Notes: a model not told the origin generated them from the letters alone. A stretch of 64,000 bases of DNA from Agrococcus jejuensis (GCF_900099705.1 NZ_LT629695.1:992001-1056000), one strand, 5' to 3'; shown: positions 48,849-59,842, counted from the stretch's first letter. Translations and numbers: made by a program.

Positions 48849-49322
48849 GTGAGCATCAACCTCAAGGGTGCGAGCGCCGAGGAGCGCGCGCGCTACGCCG
48901 AGCTCGTGCGCCCCTCGCGGCAGCGAGCGGGCATGTCGCAGCTCGAGCTCGCGACGATCGCCGACGTCGACCGCACCACGGTCAGCAACGTCGAGCGCGG
49001 CGCCTTCGCGCCGCAGGCGGACGTGCTGCGGAGGCTGCTGCGTGCGCTCGGGATCGCGACCGACGAGAGCGACGCCGACGTCGAGGTGCAGCTCTGGGCG
49101 GCGATGATCGAGTCCCTGCTGCTCGCATTGCCCCACGACCGACGAGCCGCGGCCGCCGACGAGGCCCTCGCAGTGCTCGCACGGCACGCCCGCGACTCGG
49201 ACGTGTCGGCGGCCCCCGCTAGCGTGCGCCGCATCGTCGAGTCGATGCCGAGGGACCATGCCGAGCAGCCGATCGCCGCGAAGCGCGGCACCCAGCGTCG
49301 CGAGCAGCGCCACGCTGATTGA
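48849..49322 (+). CDS. XRE-family HTH regulator paired with a metalloprotease
   Basis: 157 aa. Residues about 18-75 are the HTH (RYAELVRPSRQRAGMSQLEL, ATIADVDRTTVSNVERGAFA); the rest is helical. GTG start with GGAGG 8 nt upstream. The 3' end overlaps the ImmA/IrrE-type gene by 65 nt, a layout like the ImmR-ImmA repressor/antirepressor pair of ICEBs1. Divergent from the small XRE gene. Confidence 0.85.
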   Translation: MSINLKGASAEERARYAELVRPSRQRAGMSQLELATIADVDRTTVSNVERGAFAPQADVLRRLLRALGIATDESDADVEVQLWAAMIESLLLALPHDRRAAAADEALAVLARHARDSDVSAAPASVRRIVESMPRDHAEQPIAAKRGTQRREQRHAD

Positions 49323-49686
49323 CCTCGAGCGCCTTGCCGACGCCCTCGGCGTCCATGTCGCCACGGCATCGCTCGAGCCCGGCTACCTCGGGCTCTACGA
49401 CGCCGACCACCATGCGATCTCGCTCACGCTCGGCCTCACCCCGGTCGAGCGTCGGTGCGTGCTCGCCCACGAGCTCGGCCACGCCGTGCACCGGCACCGC
49501 ACGGGATCGCCGAGCAACGAACGGGTCGCGAACGCATTCGCAGCGCGCCTGCTCGTCGACCCGGAGGCGCTGCGACACGCGACGATGTGGACGCACGAGC
49601 CATGGGAGCTCGCCGAGGAGCTCGACCTGACCGAGGACGTCGTCCGCGACTACCTGACGCTCGTCGCGCCGGCGGTCCGCATGTGA
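49258..49686 (+). CDS. ImmA/IrrE-type zinc metallopeptidase
   Basis: 142 aa. The zinc-protease motif HELGHAVHRH (H-E-x-x-H) is intact, with a downstream NAFAARLLVD helix that holds the third ligand region, as in ImmA/IrrE proteins. These cleave XRE-type repressors after a signal. The ATG has GAGGG 3 nt upstream and lies within the preceding XRE gene. Likely target: the neighbouring XRE protein(s). Convergent with map, 1 nt apart. Confidence 0.85.
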   Translation: MPSSRSPRSAAPSVASSATLIDLERLADALGVHVATASLEPGYLGLYDADHHAISLTLGLTPVERRCVLAHELGHAVHRHRTGSPSNERVANAFAARLLVDPEALRHATMWTHEPWELAEELDLTEDVVRDYLTLVAPAVRM

Positions 49687-49687
49687 C

Positions 49688-50512
49688 TCAGCGGTCGCGG
49701 ATGGGGCGCGGCTCGATGCCGAACGGCGCGAGGCCCGCTGCCCCGCCGTCGAGCGCCGTGAGCACCCAGATGCCGTCGGCGTGCACCGCGACCGAGTGCT
49801 CCCACTGGCACGCCTGGCTGCCGTCGACCGTGACGACCGACCAGCCGTCGTCGAGGATGCGCGTCGCCTGGTCGCCTGCGATGACGATCGGCTCGATCGC
49901 GACGCACAGGCCGGGCTTCACCGCGGGGCCGAGCACGCGCGTGCGGTAGTTGAAGACCGGGGGCTCCTCGTGCATGGCCTTGCCGATGCCGTGGCCGATC
50001 CAGTCATCGCTGATCTGGTAGTCGCCCGCGGCCTCGACCGCGTCCTCGACCGCCGCGCCGACCTCGCCGAGCATCCGCGCCGACGCGAGCGCGGCGATGC
50101 CGGCCCACAGCCCGTCGTGCGTCGCCTGCGACAGGCGCTCGCGCACGCCCACGAGCTCGCCGGAGCCACCGGGCACGACGACCGAGAACGCCGCGTCGCC
50201 GTTCCAGCCGTCGACCATGGCGCCGCAGTCGATCGTGACGAGGTCGCCGGCCTCGATGGGCCGCTCGTCGGGGATGCCGTGCACCACGACGTCGTTGACG
50301 TTCGCGCAGATCGTGTGGTGGTAGCCGGGCTCGAGCTGGAAGTTCGGGATGCCGCCGCCCGAGCGCACGACGTCCTCGGCGATCGCGTCGAGCTCGAGCG
50401 TCGTGACGCCGGGACGGATCGCCGCGCGCACGGCCTCGAGGGCCTGCCCCGTCAGCAGCCCGGGCGCGCGCATGGCGGCCAGCTGCGACCGGGACTTGTA
50501 GATCCGGCGCAT
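49688..50512 (-). CDS. map: Type I methionine aminopeptidase
   Basis: Removes the initiator methionine from nascent proteins. 274 aa, with the five metal ligands in place: TIDCGAMVDGWNGDAAF (two Asp), GHGIGKAMHEEP (His), AIEPIV (Glu) and WEHSVAV (Glu). A GTG one codon upstream of the chosen ATG is possible. Last gene of the secY-adk-map end of the spc operon. Confidence 0.96.
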   Translation of the reverse strand: MRRIYKSRSQLAAMRAPGLLTGQALEAVRAAIRPGVTTLELDAIAEDVVRSGGGIPNFQLEPGYHHTICANVNDVVVHGIPDERPIEAGDLVTIDCGAMVDGWNGDAAFSVVVPGGSGELVGVRERLSQATHDGLWAGIAALASARMLGEVGAAVEDAVEAAGDYQISDDWIGHGIGKAMHEEPPVFNYRTRVLGPAVKPGLCVAIEPIVIAGDQATRILDDGWSVVTVDGSQACQWEHSVAVHADGIWVLTALDGGAAGLAPFGIEPRPIRDR

Positions 50513-50520
50513 CACGGGAC

Positions 50521-51105
50521 TCAGCCCGCGGCGACGCCGCGGACGCTCAGCGCCGAGAGGATGCGCTCGGTGACCTCGTCGATGTCGCCGAGGCCGTCGA
50601 TCTCGACGACGACGCCGCGCGCCGCGTAGGCGGCGAGGATCGGCTCGGTCTCGCGCTCGTAGACCTCGAGCCGGTGCCGCATGGCCTCGTCGGTGTCGTC
50701 GCTGCGGCCCTGCTCCGCCGCACGCAGCTGCAGGCGGCGGATGACCTCGTCGTGGTCGGCGACGAGCCGCACGACGGCGTCGAGGCCGCGGCCCCGACGC
50801 TCGTTGACGGCGTCGAGGAACTCGACCTGGCCCTCGGTGCGCGGGTACCCGTCGAGCAGGTAGCCCTCCTGCGCGTCCGCCTGCGCCAGACGATCCTCGA
50901 CGAGGTCGTTGGTCAGCGAGTCGGGCACGTAGTCGCCGGCGTCGAGGATCGCGGTGACCTGCTTGCCGAGCTCCGTCTGCTCCTTGATGTTGGAGCGGAA
51001 GATGTCGCCCGTCGAGATCGTCGGGATGCCGAACGTCTGCGCGATGCGGGACGCCTGCGTCCCCTTGCCGGCTCCGGGAGGGCCGACGATGAGCAGCTGG
51101 GTCAC
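50521..51105 (-). CDS. adk: Adenylate kinase
   Basis: 194 aa, short-LID form without a zinc finger. P-loop [40 protein letters not shown] and the short lid [23 protein letters not shown] start overlaps the secY stop (GTGA). Confidence 0.97.
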   Translation of the reverse strand: MTQLLIVGPPGAGKGTQASRIAQTFGIPTISTGDIFRSNIKEQTELGKQVTAILDAGDYVPDSLTNDLVEDRLAQADAQEGYLLDGYPRTEGQVEFLDAVNERRGRGLDAVVRLVADHDEVIRRLQLRAAEQGRSDDTDEAMRHRLEVYERETEPILAAYAARGVVVEIDGLGDIDEVTERILSALSVRGVAAG

Positions 51106-52439
51106 GTGCGGATCAGTCCCTCGTAGTGGCGCTGCTGCAGCTGCGCGTCGATCTGACGGACGGTCTCGAGACCGACGCCCACGATGATGAGGATCGATGC
51201 GCCACCGAACGGGAAGTTCTGGTTCGCGCCGACCGTCGCGAGTGCGATGAGCGGGATGAGGGCGACGACGCCCAGGTAGATCGAGCCCGGGAACGTCACG
51301 CGCGTCAGCACGTAGTCCAGGTACTCGGCCGTCGGACGACCCGCGCGGATGCCGGGGATGAAGCCGCCGTACTTCTTCATGTTCTCGGCGACGTCGTCGG
51401 GGTTGAACGTGATCGCGACGTAGAAGTACGTGAAGCCGATGATGAGCAGGAAGTACAGCACCATGTACAGCGGGTGGTCGCCCGTCGTCAGGTTGTCGTT
51501 GATCCACTGCACCCACTCGGCCGGCTGCTCGCCGGACGCCGGGGAGTTGAACGACGCGATGAGCGCCGGGAAGTACAGCAGCGACGACGCGAAGATGACG
51601 GGCACGACGCCGGCCATGTTCACCTTGATCGGGATGTACGTCGACTTGCCGCCGTACATGCGGCGACCCACCATGCGCTTGGCGTACTGCACGGGGATGC
51701 GGCGCTGCGACTGCTCGACGAAGACGACGGCGCCCATGATGACGATGCCGATCGCGAGCACGGCCACGAGCATCTCGATGCCGTTCGTGTCGCCGATGAG
51801 CAGCAGCGCGCTCGGGAAGGTCGCCGAGATCGACGTGAAGATGAGCAGCGACATGCCGTTGCCGATGCCGCGCTCGGTGATGAGCTCGCCCATCCACATG
51901 ATGACGCCGGTGCCGGCCGTCATCGCGACGATCATCAGCACGATCGCCCACCATGCCTCGTTCGTGAGGAGGTCGGCGCAGGGGCCGGTCGGCACGACGC
52001 CGCCGGCGGAGAACAGCTGGCCGGAGCGCACGACGGCGATGAGGGTCGTCGACTGCAGCACGCCGAGACCGATGGTCAGGTAGCGCGTGTACTGCGTGAG
52101 CTTCGACTGACCCGACTGGCCCTCCTTGTAGAGAGCCTCGAAGCGAGGGATGACCACGCGCAGCAGCTGCACGATGATCGATGCCGTGATGTACGGCATG
52201 ATGCCGAGCGCGAAGACGCTCAGCTGGAGCAGCGCGCCACCCGAGAACAGGTTGACGAGCTGGTAGAGGCCCGACGTGTCGGTCGCAGCCGTGTCGAGGC
52301 ACGCCTGCACGTTGCCGTAGTCCACGAACGGGGCCGGGATGAACGAGCCCAGTCGGAACGCCGCCACGATGGCGAGGGTGAAGAGGATCTTCCGTCGCAG
52401 GTCGCGAGTCTTGAAGATCCTGCCGATTGCCTTGAACAC
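51102..52439 (-). CDS. secY: Preprotein translocase subunit SecY
   Basis: 445 aa, ten membrane segments, the channel of the Sec system. Family marks: [15 protein letters not shown], the plug region after the first helix, [20 protein letters not shown] and [20 protein letters not shown]. The GTG at [10 protein letters not shown] has GGAAGG upstream and is preferred to an upstream ATG. A hairpin precedes it. Confidence 0.97.
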   Translation of the reverse strand: MFKAIGRIFKTRDLRRKILFTLAIVAAFRLGSFIPAPFVDYGNVQACLDTAATDTSGLYQLVNLFSGGALLQLSVFALGIMPYITASIIVQLLRVVIPRFEALYKEGQSGQSKLTQYTRYLTIGLGVLQSTTLIAVVRSGQLFSAGGVVPTGPCADLLTNEAWWAIVLMIVAMTAGTGVIMWMGELITERGIGNGMSLLIFTSISATFPSALLLIGDTNGIEMLVAVLAIGIVIMGAVVFVEQSQRRIPVQYAKRMVGRRMYGGKSTYIPIKVNMAGVVPVIFASSLLYFPALIASFNSPASGEQPAEWVQWINDNLTTGDHPLYMVLYFLLIIGFTYFYVAITFNPDDVAENMKKYGGFIPGIRAGRPTAEYLDYVLTRVTFPGSIYLGVVALIPLIALATVGANQNFPFGGASILIIVGVGLETVRQIDAQLQQRHYEGLIRT

Positions 52440-52466
52440 GTGAGCCTTCCGGTGGACGCAGAAGAA

Positions 52467-52497
52467 GGATGGGGTGGCCGCACGGGCCACCCCATCC
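52467..52497 (-). terminator. Intra-operon hairpin between rplO and secY
   Basis: GGATGGGGTGGCC (52467-52479) pairs perfectly with GGCCACCCCATCC (52485-52497), 5-nt loop. It lies 8 nt after the rplO stop and 28 nt before secY. Probable partial terminator or processing site that lowers secY expression relative to ribosomal genes. Confidence 0.65.
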
Positions 52498-52505
52498 GAG
52501 CTTGC

Positions 52506-52973
52506 TTACTGGATGGAGCCGCCGGCGGCGACGATCTTCTGCTCCGCAGCAGCCGACACCTTGTCGACCGTCACGTTCAGCGTAGCCGTCAGCTCGCCGT
52601 CGCCGAGCACCTTCACGAGCTCGTTCTTGCGCACGGCACCCTTCGCCACGAGCGCTGCGACGGTCACGTCGCCACCCTCGGGGAAGAGGTCCTGGAGCTG
52701 GCCGACGTTGACGACCTGGTACTCCGTGCGGAACGGGTTCTTGAAGCCGCGCAGCTTGGGGGCGCGCATCACCGAGTTGAGCTGGCCACCCTCGAAGCCG
52801 AGGCGCACGGTGTTGCGCGCCTTCGTGCCCTTGGTGCCGCGGCCAGCCGTCTTGCCCTTCGAGCCCTCACCACGGCCCACGCGCTGGCGGTCCTTCTTGG
52901 CACCGGGCGCGGGACGAAGGTGGTGGACCTTCAGTGCGGGCAGCTGCTCGCCGTCCTTGTTCTTGTCGCTCAT
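52506..52973 (-). CDS. rplO: 50S ribosomal protein L15
   Basis: uL15, 155 aa: [36 protein letters not shown] and [19 protein letters not shown] are conserved. ATGA overlap with rpmD upstream. Confidence 0.97.
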   Translation of the reverse strand: MSDKNKDGEQLPALKVHHLRPAPGAKKDRQRVGRGEGSKGKTAGRGTKGTKARNTVRLGFEGGQLNSVMRAPKLRGFKNPFRTEYQVVNVGQLQDLFPEGGDVTVAALVAKGAVRKNELVKVLGDGELTATLNVTVDKVSAAAEQKIVAAGGSIQ

Positions 52974-53155
52974 TCGTCGACCTCCTCGACGTGCACGAGG
53001 TGACGGACCACGTTCACGTAGCCGCGGTTCTGGGCGTCGTTCTCACGCACGACCGTGTGGCCGATGCGCTTGAGACCGAGCGACCGGAGCGTCTCGCGCT
53101 GGTTCGGCTTCTCGCTGATCTTGGACTTGACCTGGGTGACCTTCAGCTTGCTCAT
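52970..53155 (-). CDS. rpmD: 50S ribosomal protein L30
   Basis: uL30, 61 aa: [37 protein letters not shown]. Both ends overlap neighbours by 4 nt (rpsE upstream, rplO downstream). Confidence 0.97.
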   Translation of the reverse strand: MSKLKVTQVKSKISEKPNQRETLRSLGLKRIGHTVVRENDAQNRGYVNVVRHLVHVEEVDE

Positions 53156-53856
53156 GCCTTGGCCTCCGCGATCTCTGCAGCGTGCTGCTTCGCCTCGGAC
53201 TCGGCGCGACGCAGACGTGCGGGCACGACGTGGTCGAGGTCCAGGCCACGACGAGCCGCGACTGCTGCCGGCTCCTCGAGCTGCTGGAGGGCCGCGACGG
53301 TCGCGTGCACGATGTTGATCGTGTTCGACGAGCCGAGCGACTTCGACAGGACGTCGTGGATGCCGGCGCACTCGAGGACGGCACGCACGGGGCCGCCCGC
53401 GATGACACCGGTACCTGCCGAGGCGGGACGGAGCAGGACGACGCCTGCTGCTGCCTCGCCCTGCACGGGGTGCGGGATCGATGCGCCGACGCGCGGGACG
53501 CGGAAGAAGTTCTTCTTCGCCTCCTCGACGCCCTTCGAGATCGCCGTGGGGACCTCGCGCGCCTTGCCGTAGCCGACGCCGACCATGCCGTTGCCGTCGC
53601 CGACGACCACGAGGGCGGTGAAGCTGAAGCGACGACCACCCTTCACGACCTTCGACACGCGGTTGATCGTGACGACGCGCTCGAGGAACTGGCTGTCGTT
53701 GCCGCGATCGCGCTGGCCGCGCTCGCCGCGGGTGCCGCGGTCGCGGCTGCCGCGACGCTGCTCACGGGGCTCGCTGCGGGTGTCGGTGCCCTGCACCGTC
53801 TCCGCTGCGGTGGCGTTCGTGTCGCTCACCTGCGTCTCCTTCGTCTCTTCGCTCAC
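53152..53856 (-). CDS. rpsE: 30S ribosomal protein S5
   Basis: uS5, 234 aa. Core motifs: [56 protein letters not shown]. An Arg/Gln/Glu-rich N-terminal extension of about 55 residues precedes the S5 domain. GTG start in a GTGA overlap with rplR. Confidence 0.97.
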   Translation of the reverse strand: MSEETKETQVSDTNATAAETVQGTDTRSEPREQRRGSRDRGTRGERGQRDRGNDSQFLERVVTINRVSKVVKGGRRFSFTALVVVGDGNGMVGVGYGKAREVPTAISKGVEEAKKNFFRVPRVGASIPHPVQGEAAAGVVLLRPASAGTGVIAGGPVRAVLECAGIHDVLSKSLGSSNTINIVHATVAALQQLEEPAAVAARRGLDLDHVVPARLRRAESEAKQHAAEIAEAKA

Positions 53857-54224
53857 AGCTCCAGACCTGCCTCTCGTGCACCGTCCGCCACTGCGGCGAC
53901 GCGTCCGGCGTAGCGGTTGCCGCCACGGTCGAACACGACCTTCTCGACGCCCGCTGCCTTGGCACGCGAGCCGACGAGCTCGCCGACCTTCTTGGCCTTC
54001 TCCGACTTGTCGCCGGTCACGGCGCGGAGGTCGGCCTCCATCGTGGATGCGTAGGCCAGCGTGTGGCCCTGCGCGTCGTCGACGATCTGCACGAACAGGT
54101 GTCGTGCCGAACGGGTGACGACCAGGCGCGGCGTGGCAGCCGTGCCGACGATCTTCTTGCGCAGCCGCGCGTGACGGCGGCCGCGGGCAGCGGACTTGCT
54201 GGTGCCTCGGGTTCCGATACCCAT
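53853..54224 (-). CDS. rplR: 50S ribosomal protein L18
   Basis: uL18, 123 aa, 5S rRNA binding: [56 protein letters not shown]. The ATG within TGATG at the rplF stop is chosen; a GTG one codon upstream is also possible. Confidence 0.96.
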   Translation of the reverse strand: MGIGTRGTSKSAARGRRHARLRKKIVGTAATPRLVVTRSARHLFVQIVDDAQGHTLAYASTMEADLRAVTGDKSEKAKKVGELVGSRAKAAGVEKVVFDRGGNRYAGRVAAVADGAREAGLEL

Positions 54225-54760
54225 CACTTACCTGACTTTCCGGCCTTGCGGCGGATCTGCTCGCCCGCGTAGCGGACGCCCTTGCCCTTGTACGGCTCGG
54301 GCTTGCGGAGCTTGCGGAGGTTGGCGGCGGTCTCGCCGACGGCCTGCTTCGAGATGCCGCTGACGGTGACCTTGTTGTTGCCCTCGACCGTGAACGTGAT
54401 GCCCGCGGGGGGCTCGACGGCGATCGGGTGCGAGTAGCCGAGCGCGAACTCGATGCCCGAGCCCTTCGACGCGACGCGGTAGCCCGTGCCGACGACCTCG
54501 AGGGACTTCGAGTAGCCGGCGGTGACGCCGATGATGTCGTTCGCGATGAGGGTGCGCGTCAGGCCGTGGAGCGAACGCGACTCGCGCTCGTCGTCGGGGC
54601 GCGTGACCTGCACCTGGCCGTCGGCGATCTCGACCTCGATCGGCTTCGCGACGGTGAGGTTCAGCTCGCCCTTGGGGCCCTTGACGGTGACGGCAGCGCC
54701 GTCGACCGTGATCTCGACACCCGCGGGGATCTCGATGGGAAGACGTCCGATTCGTGACAT
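54224..54760 (-). CDS. rplF: 50S ribosomal protein L6
   Basis: uL6, 178 aa: [33 protein letters not shown] repeat two, and the C-terminal [20 protein letters not shown]. 6 nt after rpsH. Confidence 0.97.
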   Translation of the reverse strand: MSRIGRLPIEIPAGVEITVDGAAVTVKGPKGELNLTVAKPIEVEIADGQVQVTRPDDERESRSLHGLTRTLIANDIIGVTAGYSKSLEVVGTGYRVASKGSGIEFALGYSHPIAVEPPAGITFTVEGNNKVTVSGISKQAVGETAANLRKLRKPEPYKGKGVRYAGEQIRRKAGKSGK

Positions 54761-54766
54761 GTCAGA

Positions 54767-55165
54767 TCACCACACGTAGGCGAGGACTTCCCCACCCACG
54801 CCCTTCTGCTGAGCCTCACGGTCGGTGAGCAGGCCCGAGCTCGTCGAGAGGATGGCCACGCCGAGGCCGCCGAGGACCTGGGGGATCTCGGTCGACTTCG
54901 CGTACACGCGCAGGCCGGGCTTCGACACGCGCTTGATGCCGGCGATCGAGCGCTGACGCTCGGGGCCGTACTTCAGGCCGATGGTGAGGGTCTTGCCCAC
55001 GCGGGCGTCCTCGACCTTCCAGTCCTGGATGAAGCCCTCACGCTGGAGGATCTCCGCGATGTGGGTCTTGATGTTCGATGACGGCAGCGAGACCTCGTCG
55101 TGGAACGCCGTGTTGGCGTTCCGGAGCCTCGTCAGCATGTCGGCGACCGGGTCGGTCATCGTCAT
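54767..55165 (-). CDS. rpsH: 30S ribosomal protein S8
   Basis: uS8, 132 aa: [60 protein letters not shown]. The start MTMTDP is used; MTDP two codons later is an alternative. Confidence 0.96.
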   Translation of the reverse strand: MTMTDPVADMLTRLRNANTAFHDEVSLPSSNIKTHIAEILQREGFIQDWKVEDARVGKTLTIGLKYGPERQRSIAGIKRVSKPGLRVYAKSTEIPQVLGGLGVAILSTSSGLLTDREAQQKGVGGEVLAYVW

Positions 55166-55224
55166 GGGTATCTCCTACTGTTCTGGTTTCCCCGCCCGTT
55201 CCACGGACGGCGACCTGGATACGA

Positions 55225-55247
55225 CCTCGGCGCCGGCGGCGCCGAGG
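55225..55247 (-). terminator. Intra-operon hairpin between rplE and rpsH
   Basis: CCTCGGCGCC (55225-55234) and its perfect complement (55238-55247) with a 3-nt loop, 4 nt after the rplE stop. It lies where rpsN is often found. No T-run; role in attenuation or processing is inferred. Confidence 0.55.
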
Positions 55248-55251
55248 GGTG

Positions 55252-55815
55252 CTACTCCGACTTGAAGGGGAAGCCGAGCGCCTTGAGCAGCGCGCGACCC
55301 TCGTCGTCGTTCTTGGCCGTGGTCACGACGGTGATGTCGAAGCCACGGACGCGGTCGATGCGGTCCTGGTCGATCTCGTGGAACACGGACTGCTCCTGGA
55401 GACCGAAGGTGTAGTTGCCGTTGCCGTCGAACTGCTTCGGGCTCAGGCCGCGGAAGTCGCGGATGCGGGGCAGCGCGAGCGTCAGCAGACGGTCGAGGAA
55501 CTCCCACATGCGGTCGCCGCGCAGCGTCACGTGGGCGCCGATCGGCATGCCCTCGCGCAGCTTGAACTGAGCGATCGACTTGCGTGCCTTCGTCACCATC
55601 GGCTTCTGGCCGGTGATGGCCGTCAGGTCCTTGATGGCGCCGTCGATGACCTTCGAGTCACGGGCGGCGTCGCCGACGCCCGTGTTCACGACGATCTTCA
55701 CCAGGCCGGGGACCTGCATGACGTTCGCGAACTCGAACTGCGAGCGCAGCTGGTCCACGATCTCCGCGCGGTACTGCGCCTTGAGGCGCGGCAGGCGCAC
55801 TGCCGTGTCAGTCAT
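55252..55815 (-). CDS. rplE: 50S ribosomal protein L5
   Basis: uL5, 187 aa: [60 protein letters not shown]. 8-nt overlap with rplX. No rpsN follows. Confidence 0.97.
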   Translation of the reverse strand: MTDTAVRLPRLKAQYRAEIVDQLRSQFEFANVMQVPGLVKIVVNTGVGDAARDSKVIDGAIKDLTAITGQKPMVTKARKSIAQFKLREGMPIGAHVTLRGDRMWEFLDRLLTLALPRIRDFRGLSPKQFDGNGNYTFGLQEQSVFHEIDQDRIDRVRGFDITVVTTAKNDDEGRALLKALGFPFKSE

Positions 55816-56176
55816 TGCTCTTGATCTCCTTGCCCGAGCGCGTGCTCACACGCACCTTCGTCGTCACCTGGACGCCGTCCTTCTCGACCTTGGTGATCGA
55901 GGAGCGGACTCGCGTCGGCTTCTTCGTCTCCGGGTCGATGAGCGCGACGTTCGAGACGTGGATCGGAGACTCGTGGGTCTCGATGCCACCCGTCTTCGTG
56001 CCGCGCTGCGTCTGGCCGACCTTGATGTGCTTCTTCACGAGCTTGACGCCCTCGACGATCACACGACCGTCGTTGAGGACCTCGAGCACGCGACCGGTCT
56101 TGCCACGGTCTCCGCCGCGGCTCTCCCGAGCACCGGCGATCACCTGGACGGTGTCGCCCTTCTTGATGTTCGCCAT
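55808..56176 (-). CDS. rplX: 50S ribosomal protein L24
   Basis: uL24, 122 aa: [24 protein letters not shown] motif, then [22 protein letters not shown] in the TGATG overlap with rplN, GGAGG 8 nt upstream. Confidence 0.96.
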   Translation of the reverse strand: MANIKKGDTVQVIAGARESRGGDRGKTGRVLEVLNDGRVIVEGVKLVKKHIKVGQTQRGTKTGGIETHESPIHVSNVALIDPETKKPTRVRSSITKVEKDGVQVTTKVRVSTRSGKEIKSND

Positions 56177-56544
56177 CACAGCACCTCCGGCGCGAGCGAG
56201 ACGATCTTCATGAATCGCTTGTCGCGCAGCTCACGGCCGACCGGACCGAAGATGCGGGTGCCACGGGGGTCACCATCGTTCTTCAGGATCACGGCGGCGT
56301 TCTCGTCGAACTTGATGTAGGAGCCGTCGGGACGACGCGTCTCCTTCACCGTGCGGACGATGACGGCCTTGACCACATCGCCCTTCTTCACGTTGCCACC
56401 CGGGATGGCGTCCTTGACCGTGGCGACGATCGTGTCGCCCAGTCCTGCGTAGCGGCGGCCGGAGCCACCGAGCACGCGGATGGTCAGGAGCTCCTTGGCG
56501 CCGGTGTTGTCGGCGACCTTGACGCGGGATTCCTGCTGCAGCAT
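56176..56544 (-). CDS. rplN: 50S ribosomal protein L14
   Basis: uL14, 122 aa: [60 protein letters not shown]. Highly conserved. Confidence 0.98.
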   Translation of the reverse strand: MLQQESRVKVADNTGAKELLTIRVLGGSGRRYAGLGDTIVATVKDAIPGGNVKKGDVVKAVIVRTVKETRRPDGSYIKFDENAAVILKNDGDPRGTRIFGPVGRELRDKRFMKIVSLAPEVL

Positions 56545-56560
56545 CTCTGTCTCCCCTGGC

Positions 56561-56845
56561 CTACTTGGCCTTCTCGAGGATCTCGACCAGACGCCAGCGC
56601 TTGGTTGCGCTCGTCGGGCGAGTCTCCGCGATCAGGACGCGGTCGCCGATGCCGGCGGTGTTCTGCTCGTCGTGGGCCTTGACCTTCGACGACGTGCGGA
56701 TGACCTTGCCGTAGAGCGGGTGCTTCACGCGGTCCTCGACCTCGACGACGATGGTCTTCTCCATCTTGTCGCTCACGACGAAACCCTGACGCGTCTTGCG
56801 GTACCCGCGCTGGATCGCCGGAGCGGCCTCTGCCTGCTTGGCCAT
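56561..56845 (-). CDS. rpsQ: 30S ribosomal protein S17
   Basis: uS17, 94 aa: [59 protein letters not shown]. One-base overlap (TGATG) with rpmC. Confidence 0.97.
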   Translation of the reverse strand: MAKQAEAAPAIQRGYRKTRQGFVVSDKMEKTIVVEVEDRVKHPLYGKVIRTSSKVKAHDEQNTAGIGDRVLIAETRPTSATKRWRLVEILEKAK

Positions 56846-57144
56846 CAGCTCTCCTCAGCCTTCTCGGCCTCGGTGGCCTTCTTGGACTTCTTCTTGTCCG
56901 CGGCCGTCTCCACCGGCGCCGGCGAGGCGCTGATCCCGAGCTCGCGCTCGCGGATCACGGTGTAGAGGCGCGCGATGTCGCGCTTCACGGCACGCACGCG
57001 GCCGTGGCTCTCGAGCTGGCCGGTCGCTGCCTGGAAGCGCAGGTTGAACAGCTCCTCCTTGGCACGCTTGAGCTCGACGACGAGACGCTCGTCGTCGAAC
57101 GTCGCGAGCTCGACGGGCATGAGCTCCTTCGTTCCGATCGCCAT
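56845..57144 (-). CDS. rpmC: 50S ribosomal protein L29
   Basis: uL29, 99 aa. The core ([39 protein letters not shown]) is followed by a 30-residue Lys/Ala/Glu tail ([18 protein letters not shown]), longer than the typical 65-75 aa protein. One-base overlaps with rplP and rpsQ. Confidence 0.96.
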   Translation of the reverse strand: MAIGTKELMPVELATFDDERLVVELKRAKEELFNLRFQAATGQLESHGRVRAVKRDIARLYTVIRERELGISASPAPVETAADKKKSKKATEAEKAEES

Positions 57145-57563
57145 TATGCGTCAGCCTCCTCGCGGGTGATGATGCGTGCCTTGAGCGGCAGCTTGTGGAT
57201 CGCGCGGGTCATTGCCTCGCGAGCCAGCTCCTCGTTGACGCCGGCGACCTCGAAGAGGACGCGACCCGGCTTCACGTTGGCGACCCACCACTCCGGCGAA
57301 CCCTTGCCGGAGCCCATTCGGGTCTCAGCAGGCTTCTTCGTGAGCGGACGGTCGGGGTAGATGTTGATCCACACCTTGCCACCACGCTTGATGTGACGCG
57401 TCATGGCGATACGAGCGGACTCGATCTGACGGTTGGTCACGTAGGCGGGCGTGAGGGCCTGGATGCCGAACTCGCCGAAGTTGACCTTCGTGCCGCCGGT
57501 GGCCTGGCCCGAGCGCTTCGGGTGGTGCTGCTTGCGGTGCTTGACGCGACGGGGGATCAGCAT
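57144..57563 (-). CDS. rplP: 50S ribosomal protein L16
   Basis: uL16, 139 aa: [60 protein letters not shown]. Starts 2 nt after the rpsC stop. Confidence 0.97.
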   Translation of the reverse strand: MLIPRRVKHRKQHHPKRSGQATGGTKVNFGEFGIQALTPAYVTNRQIESARIAMTRHIKRGGKVWINIYPDRPLTKKPAETRMGSGKGSPEWWVANVKPGRVLFEVAGVNEELAREAMTRAIHKLPLKARIITREEADA

Positions 57564-57565
57564 GA

Positions 57566-58300
57566 TCAGCCCTCCGATCCGGCGTTGCCCGAGTCGCGGC
57601 GGGGGCCACGACGCTCGGGACGCGACGACTTCTGGTTCGCCTGCTCGCGTGCGAGCTCGCGGTTGGTGATGTCGCCCTTGTAGATCCACACCTTCACGCC
57701 GATGCGACCGAACGTCGTACGAGCCTCGTAGAAGCCGTAGTCGATGTTGGCGCGGAGCGTGTGCAGGGGCACGCGGCCCTCGCGGTAGAACTCGGAGCGG
57801 CTCATCTCGGCGCCGCCGAGGCGGCCCGACACCTGGATGCGGACGCCCTTGGCACCAGCGCGCTGCGCGCCCTGGAGACCCTTGCGCATCGCACGACGGA
57901 ACGCGACGCGAGCGCTGAGCTGCTCCGCGATGCCCTGTGCGACGAGCTGCGCCTCTGCCTCGGGGTTCTTGACCTCGAGGATGTTCAGCTGGATCTGCTT
58001 GCCGGTGAGCTTCTCGAGCTCGGCACGGATGCGCTCGGCCTCCGCGCCGCGGCGGCCGATCACGATGCCGGGGCGAGCCGTGTGGATGTCCACGCGGACG
58101 CGGTCGCGGGTGCGCTCGATCTCGATGCGCGCGACGCCGGCCCGGTCGAGGCTCTTCTTGAGCATCTCGCGGATCTTGACGTCCTCCGCCACGTAGTCGG
58201 CGTAGCGCTGACCGGGCTTCGACGAGTCGGCGAACCAGCGCGACACGTGGTCGGTGGTGATGCCGAGGCGGAACCCGTACGGGTTGACCTTCTGTCCCAT
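57566..58300 (-). CDS. rpsC: 30S ribosomal protein S3
   Basis: uS3, 244 aa: [22 protein letters not shown]-domain segment [20 protein letters not shown], and C-terminal [16 protein letters not shown] basic tail of about 30 residues follows. Confidence 0.98.
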   Translation of the reverse strand: MGQKVNPYGFRLGITTDHVSRWFADSSKPGQRYADYVAEDVKIREMLKKSLDRAGVARIEIERTRDRVRVDIHTARPGIVIGRRGAEAERIRAELEKLTGKQIQLNILEVKNPEAEAQLVAQGIAEQLSARVAFRRAMRKGLQGAQRAGAKGVRIQVSGRLGGAEMSRSEFYREGRVPLHTLRANIDYGFYEARTTFGRIGVKVWIYKGDITNRELAREQANQKSSRPERRGPRRDSGNAGSEG

Positions 58301-58306
58301 TGCTTC

Positions 58307-58669
58307 CTAGACCTCCGTCTCGGGCGTGGCCAGCACGACGGTGATGTGGCTCGTTCGCTTGTTGATGCGGAAGGCACGGCCCTGCGCACGCGGTCGGAAC
58401 CGCTTGAGCGTGGTGCCCTCGTCGACGAAGATGCGGGACACGTACAGGTCCTGCTCGTCGAGGTACTCGTTCTGCGCGTCAGCCTTCACGCGCGCGTTCG
58501 CGACGGCGGACGCCACGAGCTTGCGCACGGGCTCCGCGGCGCTCTGCGGCGCGAACTTGAGGATGGCCATGGCCTCCTCGGCCTGCTTCCCGCGAACGAG
58601 GGCCACGACGCGACGGGCCTTCTGCGGGGTGATGCGGATGTGCCGCACCCGAGCGATCGACTCGATCAT
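58307..58669 (-). CDS. rplV: 50S ribosomal protein L22
   Basis: uL22, 120 aa: [60 protein letters not shown] (exit-tunnel loop). Confidence 0.97.
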   Translation of the reverse strand: MIESIARVRHIRITPQKARRVVALVRGKQAEEAMAILKFAPQSAAEPVRKLVASAVANARVKADAQNEYLDEQDLYVSRIFVDEGTTLKRFRPRAQGRAFRINKRTSHITVVLATPETEV

Positions 58670-58695
58670 CTCTTCCTCCTGTCAGCGTCGCCGCG

Positions 58696-58977
58696 TCAGC
58701 GGCGACGGCCCTTCTTGTCGTCCTTCACGTGGCCGCGGAAGGTACGCGTCGGCGCGAACTCGCCGAGCTTGTGACCGACCATCGACTCCGTGACGAACAC
58801 GGGGATGTGCTTGCGACCGTCGTGGACGGCGATCGTGTGACCGAGCATCGCGGGCACGATCATCGAGCGGCGCGACCAGGTACGGATGACGTTCTTGCTG
58901 CCGGCCTCGTTCTGACGGACCACCTTCTGGAACAGGTGGTCGTCGACGAACGGGCCCTTCTTGAGGCTGCGAGGCAT
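58696..58977 (-). CDS. rpsS: 30S ribosomal protein S19
   Basis: uS19, 93 aa: [58 protein letters not shown]. Confidence 0.98.
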   Translation of the reverse strand: MPRSLKKGPFVDDHLFQKVVRQNEAGSKNVIRTWSRRSMIVPAMLGHTIAVHDGRKHIPVFVTESMVGHKLGEFAPTRTFRGHVKDDKKGRRR

Positions 58978-58983
58978 CTTGGG

Positions 58984-59823
58984 TTACTTCCGCTTCTTGT
59001 TCGTGGACCGGCGACGGACGATGAGCTTGTCGCTCTCCTTGTTGGGGCGACGCGTGCGGCCCTCCGGCTTGCCCCAGGGGCTCACCGGGTGACGGCCACC
59101 GCTCGTCTTGCCCTCGCCACCACCGTGCGGGTGGTCGACCGGGTTCATCGCGACGCCGCGGACGGTCGGGCGGACGCCCTTCCAGCGGCTGCGGCCGGCC
59201 TTGCCCCAGTTGATGTTCGACTGCTCGGCGTTGCCGACCTCGCCGATCGTCGCGCGGCAGCGCGCGTCGACGTTGCGGATCTCGCCCGAGGGGAGACGCA
59301 GCTGCGCGTAGGGGCCGTCCTTCGCGACGAGACGCACCGAGGCGCCTGCCGAGCGAGCCAGCTTCGCGCCGCCGCCGGGACGGAGCTCGATGGCGTGCAC
59401 GACGGTACCCGTGGGGATGTTGCGCAGCGGCAGGTTGTTACCGGGCTTGATGTCGGCGCCAGCACCGGACTCCACGATGTCGCCCTGCGACAGCTTGTTG
59501 GGAGCGATGATGTAGCGCTTCGTGCCGTCCACGAAGTGCAGCAGCGCGATGCGCGCCGTGCGGTTCGGGTCGTACTCGATGTGCGCGACCCGGGCGTCGA
59601 CGCCGTCCTTGTCGTGACGGCGGAAGTCGATCACGCGGTACTGGCGCTTGTGGCCACCACCGATGTGGCGGGTCGTGATGCGACCCGTGTTGTTGCGACC
59701 GCCGGTCTTGGGCAGCGGGCGGAGCAGCGACTTCTCGGGGGTCGAGCGCGTGATCTCCGCGAAGTCGGCGACCGACGAGCCACGACGACCCGGGGTCGTC
59801 GGCTTGTACTTGCGAATAGCCAT
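58984..59823 (-). CDS. rplB: 50S ribosomal protein L2
   Basis: uL2, 279 aa: [40 protein letters not shown] and the conserved peptidyl-transferase region [20 protein letters not shown]. Confidence 0.98.
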   Translation of the reverse strand: MAIRKYKPTTPGRRGSSVADFAEITRSTPEKSLLRPLPKTGGRNNTGRITTRHIGGGHKRQYRVIDFRRHDKDGVDARVAHIEYDPNRTARIALLHFVDGTKRYIIAPNKLSQGDIVESGAGADIKPGNNLPLRNIPTGTVVHAIELRPGGGAKLARSAGASVRLVAKDGPYAQLRLPSGEIRNVDARCRATIGEVGNAEQSNINWGKAGRSRWKGVRPTVRGVAMNPVDHPHGGGEGKTSGGRHPVSPWGKPEGRTRRPNKESDKLIVRRRSTNKKRK

Positions 59824-59842
59824 GTGTCTAGTCCTCTAGTCC

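Noticed and set aside
48527..49686. XRE/ImmA genes as part of a prophage or ICE
   Set aside because: No integrase, excisionase, relaxase, capsid or att-type repeats were found around them.
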